Notes: generated by a model from the sequence alone, not told the origin. Positions 7,747 through 16,404 are shown, counted from the stretch's first letter. The stretch is DNA of 34,800 nucleotides from JAJDIA01 sp031555145 (GCA_031555145.1 JAVBUR010000104.1:1-34800); one strand, 5' to 3'. Numbers and translations are program-made.

Positions 7747-10692
7747 ATGAAGAGAATGACAAGAATATGTTCCCTGTGCTGCCTGCTCACCGTTATGTTC
7801 CTCGCCGGATGCTCCGTCGAGGAAGAGGACTGGCGCACACCCGTCAAGGCCAATGCTGAAGGCGAGATAGCCGTCAAGCTATCTTTCTATACGAATACAC
7901 CCCAAGAGATCATTACCCGGGCGGATGATGCTCGTATGAATACGATCGACGATGTGCATATATTGATCTTTAAAGAGAGCCCGATCACGTTTGACGCAGA
8001 GGGGAAGCCTGTTAATGAATCAGATACGACGGGCATTGTACCCGGCAGCAAGCTAACAGAGTTGAATGATGGCGACTCGGTCGTTATCCGCAACTACATC
8101 AAGTACGGCATAGAGCAGTTGGTATTCCTCAAGCCCAAAACATCGTACCGGATATTCGCCGTCGCCAATATCAGTGAGTTCAATGTGCCCGACGGAAATA
8201 CCACAGCCTATCTCGACAGCGTGAAGACATACGGCGACCTGAAGAAGGCATTCCTGACACTCGCCCCCAGTCTTGTTCCCCCCAAGCTGATTATGACGAC
8301 GGATGGAGTAATCAAAGTAAATCTCCCGGAGCGCCTGACTGAAACCGGTACCACGATTAAAATCCCCCTCTGCCGCGCTCTCTCACGCATAGAACTGAAT
8401 ATTTACAACCGGGTTGATCCGACTTCAAAGGCTAACTTATCGGGGGTTTTTCCGGTATCATTCACCGGCCTCCATATACCGATGCGCACCAACCTGCTTC
8501 CGCAAGACAAGGATTATGCAGCGATACAAGTGCCTGACAGGGAAAGTGCGGCCAACGACTCCCTCTTCACCCAAACACAGTTCTATATGCTGCCCGAACC
8601 GGAGAAGAGTGGGAATGATACTGTTCTCTTTACACGTACGGTCAATGGCCAAACGTATACCTATACCAAGCAGACGGTGATGGGCTATACATTTGAGAAC
8701 AGACAGCCCATGGTTGAGGCGAAGAAACTGGCTATGGATAGCCTGGAGAAACGCAGGAGTTTAGCTCCTACTTATTCCACCATTGCACAGATCACATCTG
8801 CCACTTTAGATAAGGTGCTACTTACGTATGTACTCCCCGGACAAGGGCGTGAAAGCGCAGGTGACGATAAGGCCAACCTGAATGTACCCGAAGAAAAAAG
8901 TGACTCCACCGACTACAGCATCGAACGTAACTGTATCTATCATCTGAATGTCTTTATCAACGGTACTAAAGATGTGCTAATAGACTCGCGCCGTGAATAC
9001 CTCGACCAATTAGTGGTATTGATGTTTCCCACCAATATGAATCGCGTGGATGCTCATTATATGGATATCCCGATCTTCCTGACCGGGAAATATGGAGGGG
9101 TAAAGCTGCAGGCTGGTCTCCCTGAGTTGGAGACCAACGGGAGTATTAAATATGATGCAATGAAGGCACCCATCGTAAAGCAATTGTGGAATGAAAAAAC
9201 GGCAGATACCTGGCTCAACTTCTCCTGGCGTGACCCCTATCAGGCCGGCCAGGCCAAGCCTATCCATTATGCCAACCTGGGGCGTGCAAACACAGCTGGA
9301 GATGGTCTTGACGCAATAACCGGCGCTACGCCTATTATGCACTTCAACGAGTTTGTTGACGATCCGGTCATGACCAACTATTATAAAGCGCCTCCCCAAC
9401 GTCATGCCGTGATCAGGATTGGCTATGTGAGCGATGCCACTAGTACGACATATGAAGATTTGATAAAAAACGATGCCGGCAAAGAGAATGTCTTCTATGT
9501 CACCGTCAGCCAGTGGGGCTTACGCACCGTTGGACAAGTAGGCGGATACGACCCTGCTACCGACAGCTACACTTCCTGGCTGGGTGTCGAAAGCGAGGAA
9601 GAATACCGCATCGAATACTATAAGAACCAGCCTACCATCAAAGGTCTCCCCTGGAACTTCGCCGGAGTAACGGCTAAAACAAACTACGTCTCCCCCTACG
9701 ATGGCAAGCTGGCTACTGAAACTGTCTATAAAGCCTACTGGGCACTGCTCGGCACCGGGGGGATACCGGCTAAAAAAGGTGATAAGGTGGGTAGCCAGGC
9801 GATCGTCTATGATCCGGTTTATACCACCTTTGCCGCCGACTACTGCATGCGCAAGAACCGCGATGAAGATGGTAACGGTATCATCGAAGGCGACGAGATC
9901 AAATGGTATCTTCCCTCTGCTGTGCAACTGATGCAGATCAGCCTTTGGCGCGAAGAGTTGAAGTATCCCTTCAACCTCTCTTACACCCCAATGGACGAAA
10001 GCTACTGGGCAGTCAACGACCTGGGCGATGCTACTGCCATGGCGCTTGAAGCCACCAATGTCACCACCCGTGTGTATGTGACAGATATTATTCCGAAAGA
10101 CAAAAGCTTACCCCGTTCGATCCGCTGCGTACGCGACATTCCGAATAAAGACGGCGGTACGGCTACCCCCATGATCTTTATCAAGAATGGCTTTCTGACC
10201 GGCAATCTCGACGGACAACTACCTGTGACTGTTGTCAGAGACAAGTCAGGCTGGACCACCGATCAAATCAAGGAACTGACAAACAATCAGTGGATGCAAA
10301 CCTCGCTACTCATTTCAAAGCGATATATCCGAGCCAACAACGGGCTCATCCTTACCGGCGACGGTAGCCAGAAGAACCCGTGCCAAACGTATGGCGAAGG
10401 CACTTACACTTCCGGTTGGCGTCTGCCCACTCAACGCGAACTCTCGTTCCTGTATGCCTACTCAGGTATGATCGAACAGTTAGCCGTAAAAAACAATCTG
10501 GGAGAAAGCGTATTCGACAAATTCATCCTGGGCTACCATTGGGCGATCACGAATGACGGTAACAACGGACACTTCTGGGGTATGAACTTCGCCACCGGCG
10601 GCGCTTCCCTATACCAAAAGAAAGAAGCCGACCACGGTTACTACCGCTGCGTACGAGATATCGTCCATACCAGTGACCAGGCCAAACCATAG
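7747..10692 (+). CDS. Large DUF4906-type fimbrial tip lipoprotein with EF-hand loop
   Basis: The protein has 981 residues with a lipoprotein signal (VMFLAGC, Cys22) and the motif TRA at 57-59. The N-terminal half resembles fimbrillins; the C-terminal third resembles DUF4906/DUF1566-like regions of Bacteroidales pilus tip proteins. Residues 706-717 read DEDGNGIIEGDE, a canonical EF-hand-type calcium loop. It is followed by WYLPSAVQL (about 720) and SIRCVRDI (about 791), and a second similar block GWRLPTQREL (about 889) to YYRCVRDI (about 964), so the C-terminus holds two copies of one fold related to C-type-lectin/FGE-like domains. The gene ends with three stops in frame (TAG TAG TAA) and is last in the operon. 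A calcium-stabilised adhesin at the pilus tip is the best inference; no ligand can be named. Confidence 0.78.
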   Translation: MKRMTRICSLCCLLTVMFLAGCSVEEEDWRTPVKANAEGEIAVKLSFYTNTPQEIITRADDARMNTIDDVHILIFKESPITFDAEGKPVNESDTTGIVPGSKLTELNDGDSVVIRNYIKYGIEQLVFLKPKTSYRIFAVANISEFNVPDGNTTAYLDSVKTYGDLKKAFLTLAPSLVPPKLIMTTDGVIKVNLPERLTETGTTIKIPLCRALSRIELNIYNRVDPTSKANLSGVFPVSFTGLHIPMRTNLLPQDKDYAAIQVPDRESAANDSLFTQTQFYMLPEPEKSGNDTVLFTRTVNGQTYTYTKQTVMGYTFENRQPMVEAKKLAMDSLEKRRSLAPTYSTIAQITSATLDKVLLTYVLPGQGRESAGDDKANLNVPEEKSDSTDYSIERNCIYHLNVFINGTKDVLIDSRREYLDQLVVLMFPTNMNRVDAHYMDIPIFLTGKYGGVKLQAGLPELETNGSIKYDAMKAPIVKQLWNEKTADTWLNFSWRDPYQAGQAKPIHYANLGRANTAGDGLDAITGATPIMHFNEFVDDPVMTNYYKAPPQRHAVIRIGYVSDATSTTYEDLIKNDAGKENVFYVTVSQWGLRTVGQVGGYDPATDSYTSWLGVESEEEYRIEYYKNQPTIKGLPWNFAGVTAKTNYVSPYDGKLATETVYKAYWALLGTGGIPAKKGDKVGSQAIVYDPVYTTFAADYCMRKNRDEDGNGIIEGDEIKWYLPSAVQLMQISLWREELKYPFNLSYTPMDESYWAVNDLGDATAMALEATNVTTRVYVTDIIPKDKSLPRSIRCVRDIPNKDGGTATPMIFIKNGFLTGNLDGQLPVTVVRDKSGWTTDQIKELTNNQWMQTSLLISKRYIRANNGLILTGDGSQKNPCQTYGEGTYTSGWRLPTQRELSFLYAYSGMIEQLAVKNNLGESVFDKFILGYHWAITNDGNNGHFWGMNFATGGASLYQKKEADHGYYRCVRDIVHTSDQAKP

Positions 10693-10702
10693 TAGTAAAC
10701 GC

Positions 10703-10733
10703 AAAAAAGCCGGCTCCTCGGAACCGGCTTTTT
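10703..10733. terminator. Bidirectional intrinsic terminator
   Basis: A stem formed by AGCCGGCTCC and GGAACCGGCT around a 2-base centre (10708-10729) is flanked by A6 on the left and T5 on the right. The one mismatch on the + strand becomes a G-U pair on the - strand. It lies between the converging ends of the fimbrial operon and rpmA and can end both. Confidence 0.85.
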
Positions 10734-10755
10734 CTTTTTATGGGGAGGCTGTAGC

Positions 10756-11022
10756 TTATGCTTCAGCCTGTACTTCCTTGATGGAAACGAAAGATCTGTC
10801 GTTCTTTCCTTTGCTGAAAGTGACAATACCATCTTTCAGTGCGAACAACGTATGGTCTTTACCGATACCTACGTTTTCACCCGGATGATGCTGTGTTCCT
10901 CTCTGACGGATGAGGATGTTACCAGCCTTGGCAACTTCACCACCGAAAAGCTTTACACCTAAACGTTTGCTATGCGATTCACGGCCGTTCTTCGAACTAC
11001 CCACGCCTTTTTTATGTGCCAT
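10756..11022 (-). CDS. rpmA: 50S ribosomal protein L27
   Basis: The protein has 88 residues and starts MAHKKGVGSSKNGRESHSKR, the normal bacterial L27 N-terminus, without the cleavable extension found in Firmicutes. Conserved features include GNILIRQRGT and HPGENVGIGKDHTLFAL. L27 is a large-subunit protein whose N-terminal tail reaches toward the peptidyl transferase centre. It lies 23 bases downstream of rplU, the conserved rplU-rpmA order, and ends before the shared terminator at 10703-10733. Confidence 0.98.
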   Translation of the reverse strand: MAHKKGVGSSKNGRESHSKRLGVKLFGGEVAKAGNILIRQRGTQHHPGENVGIGKDHTLFALKDGIVTFSKGKNDRSFVSIKEVQAEA

Positions 11023-11045
11023 TTTCTTTTACTTCTTTTTAAACG

Positions 11046-11363
11046 TTAAGCAACAATTTCTTTTACACTCACTTCAGTGAACTGCTGACGATGACCGTTC
11101 AACTTGCGGTAGCCTTTTCTTCTCTTTTTGTGGAAGATCAGTACTTTTTCGCCTTTTACCAGCGGGCTTACTACTTCACATACTACTTTTGCGCCTTCTA
11201 CAGTAGGAGCACCTACGGTGATTGCACCATTGTTGTCAACCAACAACACTTTGTCAAACTCAACAACAGCACCGCTTTCAGCGTTCTGGATGTGGTGAAC
11301 AAACATTTTCTTGCCTTGTTCTACCTTAAACTGTTGTCCGTTAATTTCTACGATTACGTACAT
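11046..11363 (-). CDS. rplU: 50S ribosomal protein L21
   Basis: The protein has 105 residues. The start is placed at MYVIVEINGQQFKVEQG because L21 proteins begin here; a longer reading frame upstream is not coding. The C-terminus has the conserved FHKKRRKGYRKLNGHRQQFT region that binds 23S rRNA. It forms an operon with rpmA, driven by the promoter at 11452-11482, which leaves a GC-rich leader of about 80 bases that could hold autoregulatory structure, though I cannot assign one. Confidence 0.98.
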   Translation of the reverse strand: MYVIVEINGQQFKVEQGKKMFVHHIQNAESGAVVEFDKVLLVDNNGAITVGAPTVEGAKVVCEVVSPLVKGEKVLIFHKKRRKGYRKLNGHRQQFTEVSVKEIVA

Positions 11364-11451
11364 CTGTTTCTTTATTTTTAAACAGGTTAGGTCCCGGGGG
11401 TGGGCGCCGTCTCCGACTCCGCTTGTCAACCCTCTGCAGATTTTCAGACCG

Positions 11452-11482
11452 CAAAATTACTGTTTATGAATCTACTACACAA
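11452..11482 (-). promoter_or_regulatory. Bacteroidota-type promoter of rplU-rpmA
   Basis: On the - strand, TTG (11480-11482) precedes TAATTTTG (11452-11459) by 20 bases, matching the -33/-7 consensus. Transcription would begin near 11446, between the end of the DUF6599 gene and rplU, so the ribosomal genes need not depend on the upstream genes. Confidence 0.65.
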
Positions 11483-11504
11483 GTTTTCCGTCTACTTTTT
11501 TTCA

Positions 11505-12263
11505 TTAAAAACCAAAAGGACCGTGATCTTCTTCCAGTTCGTCGAGTTCCTGTCCGACAAAATAGAGGCAATCATCCTCCAATTTTAGGATCTGGTCGGC
11601 CGGAAGTTGTGCTTTCAACGCCTTTAATTGTTCTTTATCAGACATATAGACCAGCGCATGAAAGACGCCTTCCGCTTTATCTTCCGTAAACCAGACGCCG
11701 GTATAGATACGCTCTTTCAGGATAATCGACAAAGCACGACTGGCTGCCGAAACCGACAAGGGGCCACGCAAATACTTCACCACAGTCGAATAAGGGGCTT
11801 TCGAACGGATCAGCGTGGGTACGACCGACTGGTCGTTCGTCATCGGAACATACATCCGGAGCAATTCATCGGCCGCCTGCTGTGCTGCCGTCGATCCCGA
11901 AGGGAAGACTATCGAAATATACTTATTCCCGGTTGCTGCCTGCAACTGATACGGGGAAAGACAGTCGATACATCCGGCCGCATCCGCCCGCTGGCATTTG
12001 AATACATGGATCGAATAGATCCCATAGGCATCGGCCGGCGACGGCATATCGTATATCTCGATGGAATACGTTTCACCCTTATAGACCACATCACGGGCGA
12101 CAAGCGACGTCACCCCATATTCCATAAACTGATCGGCACCCCCGTTCATAAACCCATACAAACCGGCGCCGGTAAACGTCCGCTCACGTTTTACCTCCAC
12201 TTCCTGAGCGACCGCCGATATAGAAAGTAGCAAGACTGCCAAGAGAAACACACTTCTTTTCAT
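11505..12263 (-). CDS. DUF6599 family exported protein
   Basis: The protein has 252 residues. The start at 12263 gives a clean signal peptide (MKRSVFLLAVLLLSISAVAQ, cleavage after AVA), better than the in-frame upstream codon near 12305. The segment LYGFMNGGADQFMEYGVTSL is the hallmark of DUF6599. The remaining sequence is mixed alpha/beta, with a Cys pair near CQRADAAGCIDC. The C-terminus is acidic (ELDELEEDHGPFGF). The protein should be periplasmic; its function is unknown. It follows the DUF362 gene in the same direction, and I recall DUF6599 and DUF362 genes occurring together elsewhere, so a shared pathway is plausible, but a repeat element separates them here. Confidence 0.8.
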   Translation of the reverse strand: MKRSVFLLAVLLLSISAVAQEVEVKRERTFTGAGLYGFMNGGADQFMEYGVTSLVARDVVYKGETYSIEIYDMPSPADAYGIYSIHVFKCQRADAAGCIDCLSPYQLQAATGNKYISIVFPSGSTAAQQAADELLRMYVPMTNDQSVVPTLIRSKAPYSTVVKYLRGPLSVSAASRALSIILKERIYTGVWFTEDKAEGVFHALVYMSDKEQLKALKAQLPADQILKLEDDCLYFVGQELDELEEDHGPFGF

Positions 12264-12315
12264 TGCGATTATCTTAATTAAAAACCACGTATAGACATAC
12301 AACAAAAATCATCAC

Positions 12316-12393
12316 AAAAAAGATAATGACGATCCAAAACGAACGTCATTACGTTTGTTTTGGAACATAATGATGATTTTTCAAACAGACCGT
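12316..12393. repeat. Palindromic intergenic element, copy 1
   Basis: The element begins AAAAAAGATAATGACGATCC, and its first 27 bases (12316-12342) are identical to those at 25578-25604. Its core is a 12-bp inverted repeat (12334-12345 with 12352-12363, one G-U pair) around loop TCATTA. It ends in ATAATGATG and a T-run near 12376. It sits between the DUF362 and DUF6599 genes. A second copy lies at 25578. Confidence 0.8.
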
Positions 12394-12420
12394 GATGTTT
12401 TTTCTTCTCCTATATTACGA

Positions 12421-13581
12421 CTACCCAAGGTTCACTTCTTTCAGGTTGATCTTGCTAAGGTCGGCCACACCGAGTTGCAGTTCCTGACCTAATTCGAGAA
12501 AGAGGCGGGAACCGGCACGGTCTTCTTTTTGCAGACCTTCTTCGATACGTTTGGCGAGGACGATCTCATGACCGACACGATCCACAGCGACAGGGTCTGT
12601 TCCGACCAGCATCGTTTTATACTGGCAGATAAACTGCGGGTTGGCAGCCGGACCACCTTCGAAACAACCGAGGATACCGTCGGCAATATTCAACACCACC
12701 TTGTCGCGTACGGCAGGCATAGCGCATACATAGGCACTGGTTTCGTGCCATAATTGCGCATGCAGACGCATGGTATTGGAGATACAACCGAATCCGAGGT
12801 TCTTCATACACATCGTCACAGCATAGCCGGCATTCTTGATCACGGGCACGTTGATGATCTTCGTCACCTTTTCCGTACATATCTTCGTCATATAGGAATG
12901 CTTACCGCCGTTCACCATAAACGGAAGCGTATAGGCATCGTATTCACCATCTACATCGGCATAGAGATACTGGGTCTTTTCCACCCAGTCTTCGCTGTAA
13001 AACTTACCTTCTTTGCTGATATAACTCTTGTTTTCATCGTGGCATTCGGTAGACATGAACTGTATGCCCGGATAGTTAGCTTCATTGAAATCCGCATCTT
13101 CCAGGCTCTCCTGACGCCGGTCCCAAATCACAAGCTTCGAGCGGGAAATACCGGCTTCTTCCAATTGCTTAATAATCGAGCGGGTGACAGCATGCGTAGT
13201 CGATAACAAGCGTCCACCGATGGGGTTCACCTTGATACCGATCACATCTTCCGGGCCGACAAACTGCAACCAGGCTTTCTTCAGATCGGTTTCGCCGGTC
13301 AGGTTCAGCAGACATGTCTTCAACATATCATAGGCGGCCTGTTCAGACGGCTTACCATCCACGATGCAGTTGGGATGATTGACACGCACCACTTTACCGG
13401 GATACTTGCCTGGCATGGAACTGGCTGTACGCGGAATCGCTTTGATGGCGTCGATATTGGTTGCCGGTTTGACTCGTTGCTGTTGTGAAGCAGCCGGTTC
13501 GGGTGATGCAATAACAACGGGAGATAGAACTGTCCCCACACCGGTGGCGACTACAGAGCGGAAGAATGTGCGTCTTTTCAT
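12421..13581 (-). CDS. DUF362 domain protein with Tat-like signal
   Basis: The protein has 386 residues. The start at 13581 opens a twin-arginine-like signal peptide (MKRRTFFRSVVATGVG...), suggesting folded export, perhaps with a cofactor. The body matches DUF362: GIKVNPIGG near residue 115, KLVIWDRR, KIINVPVIKNAG, CMKNLGFGC, and the C-terminal VGTDPVAVDRVGHEIV. Four Cys lie in the body, but I see no classical CxxCxxC ferredoxin module, unlike longer DUF362-ferredoxin fusions. The activity is unknown. It is the first of a leftward row that continues with the DUF6599 gene. Confidence 0.85.
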   Translation of the reverse strand: MKRRTFFRSVVATGVGTVLSPVVIASPEPAASQQQRVKPATNIDAIKAIPRTASSMPGKYPGKVVRVNHPNCIVDGKPSEQAAYDMLKTCLLNLTGETDLKKAWLQFVGPEDVIGIKVNPIGGRLLSTTHAVTRSIIKQLEEAGISRSKLVIWDRRQESLEDADFNEANYPGIQFMSTECHDENKSYISKEGKFYSEDWVEKTQYLYADVDGEYDAYTLPFMVNGGKHSYMTKICTEKVTKIINVPVIKNAGYAVTMCMKNLGFGCISNTMRLHAQLWHETSAYVCAMPAVRDKVVLNIADGILGCFEGGPAANPQFICQYKTMLVGTDPVAVDRVGHEIVLAKRIEEGLQKEDRAGSRLFLELGQELQLGVADLSKINLKEVNLG

Positions 13582-13705
13582 CTGGCAAGCATATTTGATT
13601 GGTACATAATGTGCAAATCTACACAAAAATAGTTACGATGTGTATAGCATCGCCTCGTTTTTTTCCTATCTTTACAGCATATACGCCAAACGAAATCAAA
13701 ACGTT
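13582..13705. promoter_or_regulatory. Divergent promoter region between the DUF362 gene and sucC
   Basis: On the - strand TAGATTTG at 13614-13621 is a good -7 box for the DUF362 gene. On the + strand TATCTTTA at 13667-13674 is a one-mismatch -7 box for sucC. Neither has a clear TTG at the expected distance, so both are moderate calls. Confidence 0.4.
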
Positions 13706-14842
13706 ATGAAAACATTCGAGTATCAGGCAAAAGACCTTTTTGCCTCCTACGGCATTCGGGTAGAAAGACACTACCTATGCCGTACGGCTGACGAAGTAGC
13801 CGCAGCATGGGATGCGCTTGCCGCCCCTGCCGTAGTAGTCAAAGCACAGGTCCTGTCCGGTGGACGCGGAAAAGCCGGTGGAATAAAACTAGCCTACAGT
13901 AAAGGCAAGGCGATTATCCACGCAGCTGCCATCCTCCGGATGAAGATCAAAGGATTACCTGTCACCTCCGTACTGGTCAGCGAAGCAGTCAGTATCAAAG
14001 CTGAGTATTACGTCAGCCTGGCAATCGACCGTAACAGCCGGTCGGTACTCCTGATGCTGAGTGCTTCCGGCGGCATGGATATTGAAGCGGTAGCCGCAGA
14101 AACACCAGAGAAGGTCCACAAGTTTGTCATCGACCCGTCGATAGGCATCCCCGACTACCTCGCCCGCCGCTTTGCCCTTACATTGTTCCACCAAACGGAG
14201 CCGATGAACCGCCTTGCCCGGATCATCCAACAACTGTACAAACTCTTCATGGAGAAAGATGCCTCCCTGGCCGAAATCAATCCGCTGGTGCAGACCGGAA
14301 GCGGCGAACTCATCGCCATCGACGCCAAGATGACTTTCGACGACAATGCCCTGTACCGCCACCCTGACATTTCAGTCTTTCGGGAACCGACTGAAGATGA
14401 AATGCGTGAGCTGGCTGCCAAAGACAAAGGGTTCAGCTACGTCCGCATGGACGGGAATATCGGCTGCATGGTGAACGGAGCCGGACTGGCAATGGCCACC
14501 ATGGACATGATCAAACTGCACGGTGGCGAACCGGCCAATTTCCTCGATATCGGCGGTAGTTCCAATCCGGAAAAAGTGGTGGAAGCAATGAAGTTGTTGT
14601 TAAGCGACAGACAGGTCAAGGTAGTCCTGATCAATATATTCGGAGGTATCACCCGTTGCGACGATGTGGCGACAGGCCTGCTCAAAGCCTTCGAACAAAT
14701 ACAGACCGACATTCCCGTGATCGTCCGCCTCACCGGCACCAACGAACAGAAAGGGCGTGCCCTCCTGCAAGGCTCCCGTTTCCTCACTGCAAACTCTATG
14801 GCTGACGCCACCCAGCAGGCAATAAGAACCACTAATCATTAA
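13706..14842 (+). CDS. sucC: Succinyl-CoA synthetase (ADP-forming) beta subunit
   Basis: The protein has 378 residues; the start MKTFEYQAKDLFASYGI matches the family, and the longer upstream frame is not used. The N-terminal ATP-grasp domain shows KAQVLSGGRGKAGGIK (about residues 45-60), EINPLV and DAKMTFDDNA, which carry nucleotide and metal ligands. The C-terminal ligase domain shows NGAGLAMATMD, FLDIGG and NIFGGITRCDDVA. With SucD it interconverts succinyl-CoA and succinate with ADP phosphorylation in the cytoplasm; in Bacteroidales it serves the succinate/propionate branch of fermentation as well as the partial TCA cycle. sucD follows after four bases. Confidence 0.96.
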   Translation: MKTFEYQAKDLFASYGIRVERHYLCRTADEVAAAWDALAAPAVVVKAQVLSGGRGKAGGIKLAYSKGKAIIHAAAILRMKIKGLPVTSVLVSEAVSIKAEYYVSLAIDRNSRSVLLMLSASGGMDIEAVAAETPEKVHKFVIDPSIGIPDYLARRFALTLFHQTEPMNRLARIIQQLYKLFMEKDASLAEINPLVQTGSGELIAIDAKMTFDDNALYRHPDISVFREPTEDEMRELAAKDKGFSYVRMDGNIGCMVNGAGLAMATMDMIKLHGGEPANFLDIGGSSNPEKVVEAMKLLLSDRQVKVVLINIFGGITRCDDVATGLLKAFEQIQTDIPVIVRLTGTNEQKGRALLQGSRFLTANSMADATQQAIRTTNH

Positions 14843-14846
14843 TTAT

Positions 14847-15710
14847 ATGAGTATTCTCATCGATAAATCCACCCGCCTCGTCGTCCAGGGTATTACCGGA
14901 CGGGATGGCAATTTCCATGCATCCAAGATGCAAGGGTATGGCACAAACCTCGTGGCCGGCACATCACCCGGCAAGGGAGGAACGTCCACCATGGGGATTC
15001 CCGTATTCAACACCGTCCATGAAGCGGTAAAAGAAGAAGGAGCCGACACCTCCATCATCTTTGTCCCCTACCCATATGCGGCCGATGCCATTATGGAAGC
15101 GGCCGATGCCGGCATACGTCTGATCGTGTGCATATCCGAAGGAATTCCGACCCTCGACGTGATACGGGCTTATCACTTTGCCGCCTCAAAAGGTGCTCAG
15201 TTGATCGGGCCTAATTGTCCGGGGGTAATCTCGCCGGGCAAAAGCTTGGTCGGAATCCTGCCCGCACAAATATTCCGAGAAGGGAACGTCGGCATTATCA
15301 GCCGTAGCGGCACGCTCACCTACGAGGTCGTTTACCACCTCACCCTTAATGGGATGGGGCAATCGACGGCCGTCGGCATGGGAGGCGACCCAGTGGTCGG
15401 GCTCTATTTCCGCGAGCTCCTGAGTATGTTACAAACCGACGAACAGACAGAGTCCATTGTCCTGATCGGCGAAATCGGCGGTAATGCCGAAGAGTTGGCG
15501 GCTGAATATATCCGTCACCATGTCACCAAACCGGTTACCGCATTCATCGCCGGACAGTCGGCGCCGCCGGGCAAACAGATGGGGCATGCCGGTGCCATTA
15601 TCTCCGGTAGTGCCGGTACAGCCAAAGAAAAGATCGCCGCACTGGAAATGGCTGGCATCAGGGTAGCCCGAGAACCGGGAGAGATTCCGGGATTACTTAA
15701 AGACAGATAG
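14847..15710 (+). CDS. sucD: Succinyl-CoA synthetase (ADP-forming) alpha subunit
   Basis: The protein has 287 residues, the normal length. The N-terminal CoA-binding Rossmann domain contains QGITGRDGNFH and GTSPGKGGT; IGPNCPGVISPGKS follows. The active-site His that is phosphorylated is His247 in KQMGHAGAI. It works with SucC, four bases upstream. The frame ends at TAG (15708-15710), and the same frame continues directly into a transporter-like remnant; the normal SucD C-terminus is complete before that stop, so the enzyme is not truncated. Confidence 0.96.
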   Translation: MSILIDKSTRLVVQGITGRDGNFHASKMQGYGTNLVAGTSPGKGGTSTMGIPVFNTVHEAVKEEGADTSIIFVPYPYAADAIMEAADAGIRLIVCISEGIPTLDVIRAYHFAASKGAQLIGPNCPGVISPGKSLVGILPAQIFREGNVGIISRSGTLTYEVVYHLTLNGMGQSTAVGMGGDPVVGLYFRELLSMLQTDEQTESIVLIGEIGGNAEELAAEYIRHHVTKPVTAFIAGQSAPPGKQMGHAGAIISGSAGTAKEKIAALEMAGIRVAREPGEIPGLLKDR

Positions 15711-15815
15711 TTTTGCATCGGCATCCTCGTCTTCGGCGAACCCATGACGGTATGGATCAGCCTCGGTATCGGACTGATCATTACCGCCGTGATGCTGATC
15801 ATTCTGAAACGCTAA
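15711..15815 (+). pseudogene. C-terminal remnant of a small drug/metabolite-type transporter
   Basis: The 34 codons after the sucD stop, in the same frame, encode GILVFGEPMTVW followed by a hydrophobic helix (LGIGLIITAVMLIILKR) and TAA. The GEP motif before a last helix ending in K-R is the usual C-terminus of small multidrug resistance and EamA-type permeases. The rest of such a gene is absent, since the sequence upstream is intact sucD. The best reading is a deletion remnant. A 23-residue single-helix protein could still start at the ATG at 15744, but there is no evidence that it does. Confidence 0.55.
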
Positions 15816-15834
15816 AAGAGGGAAATTACGATCC

Positions 15835-16401
15835 TTACCGCAAAACAATCTTGCAGTCGTCCAGGCTCTCCACAATCGCCAGGCTCTCCACATGGATACC
15901 TTGCTGTTTCAGCGCCTCTCCCCCCTGTTGAAAAGCCTTCTCTATAATAAAACCCATACCTTCTACCGTTGCTCCCGCCTGTTTGGCAAGATTCAACAAC
16001 CCGGCAGAAGCATTTCCATTAGCAAGAAAATCATCGATAAAAAGCACATGGTCGTCTGCCGTCAGAAAGTCGCGACTGATACAGACGGTGTATTCACGAT
16101 CCTTAGTGAATGAATGAACGGTGGTGGTAATCATATGCTCCATCGTTTTTGGTTGTTTTTTCTTCACAAAGACCACCGGCAGATGCATCAGGTAGCCCAC
16201 CATAATAGCCGGCGCAATACCGCTGGCTTCGATGGTGATAACCTTATTGATCGGCTTGCCGGCAAAGCGCCGCATAAACTCTTCCGCAATCTTCAGCATC
16301 AGGTCAGGATCCATCTGATGATTGATAAAGCTATCCACTTTCAGTATCCCGCCGGGATAGCACTTCCCGTCTTGCATGATACGTTGTTTCAACAATTCCA
16401 T
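15835..16401 (-). CDS. xpt: Xanthine phosphoribosyltransferase
   Basis: The protein has 188 residues, typical of the Xpt type. It starts MELLKQRIMQDGKCYPGGIL, and the PRPP-binding loop is VLFIDDFLANGNAS (about residues 119-132). Other conserved parts are TIEASGIAPA and VFVKKKQP. The enzyme converts xanthine plus PRPP to XMP in the cytoplasm, salvaging purines. It lies three bases downstream of the NCS2 permease gene, so uptake and use of xanthine are probably co-expressed. Confidence 0.95.
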   Translation of the reverse strand: MELLKQRIMQDGKCYPGGILKVDSFINHQMDPDLMLKIAEEFMRRFAGKPINKVITIEASGIAPAIMVGYLMHLPVVFVKKKQPKTMEHMITTTVHSFTKDREYTVCISRDFLTADDHVLFIDDFLANGNASAGLLNLAKQAGATVEGMGFIIEKAFQQGGEALKQQGIHVESLAIVESLDDCKIVLR

Positions 16402-16404
16402 ATA

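Noticed and set aside
11364..11451. Ribosomal-protein leader RNA before rplU
   Set aside because: The leader is GC-rich but I could not find a convincing conserved structure, so only the promoter is listed.
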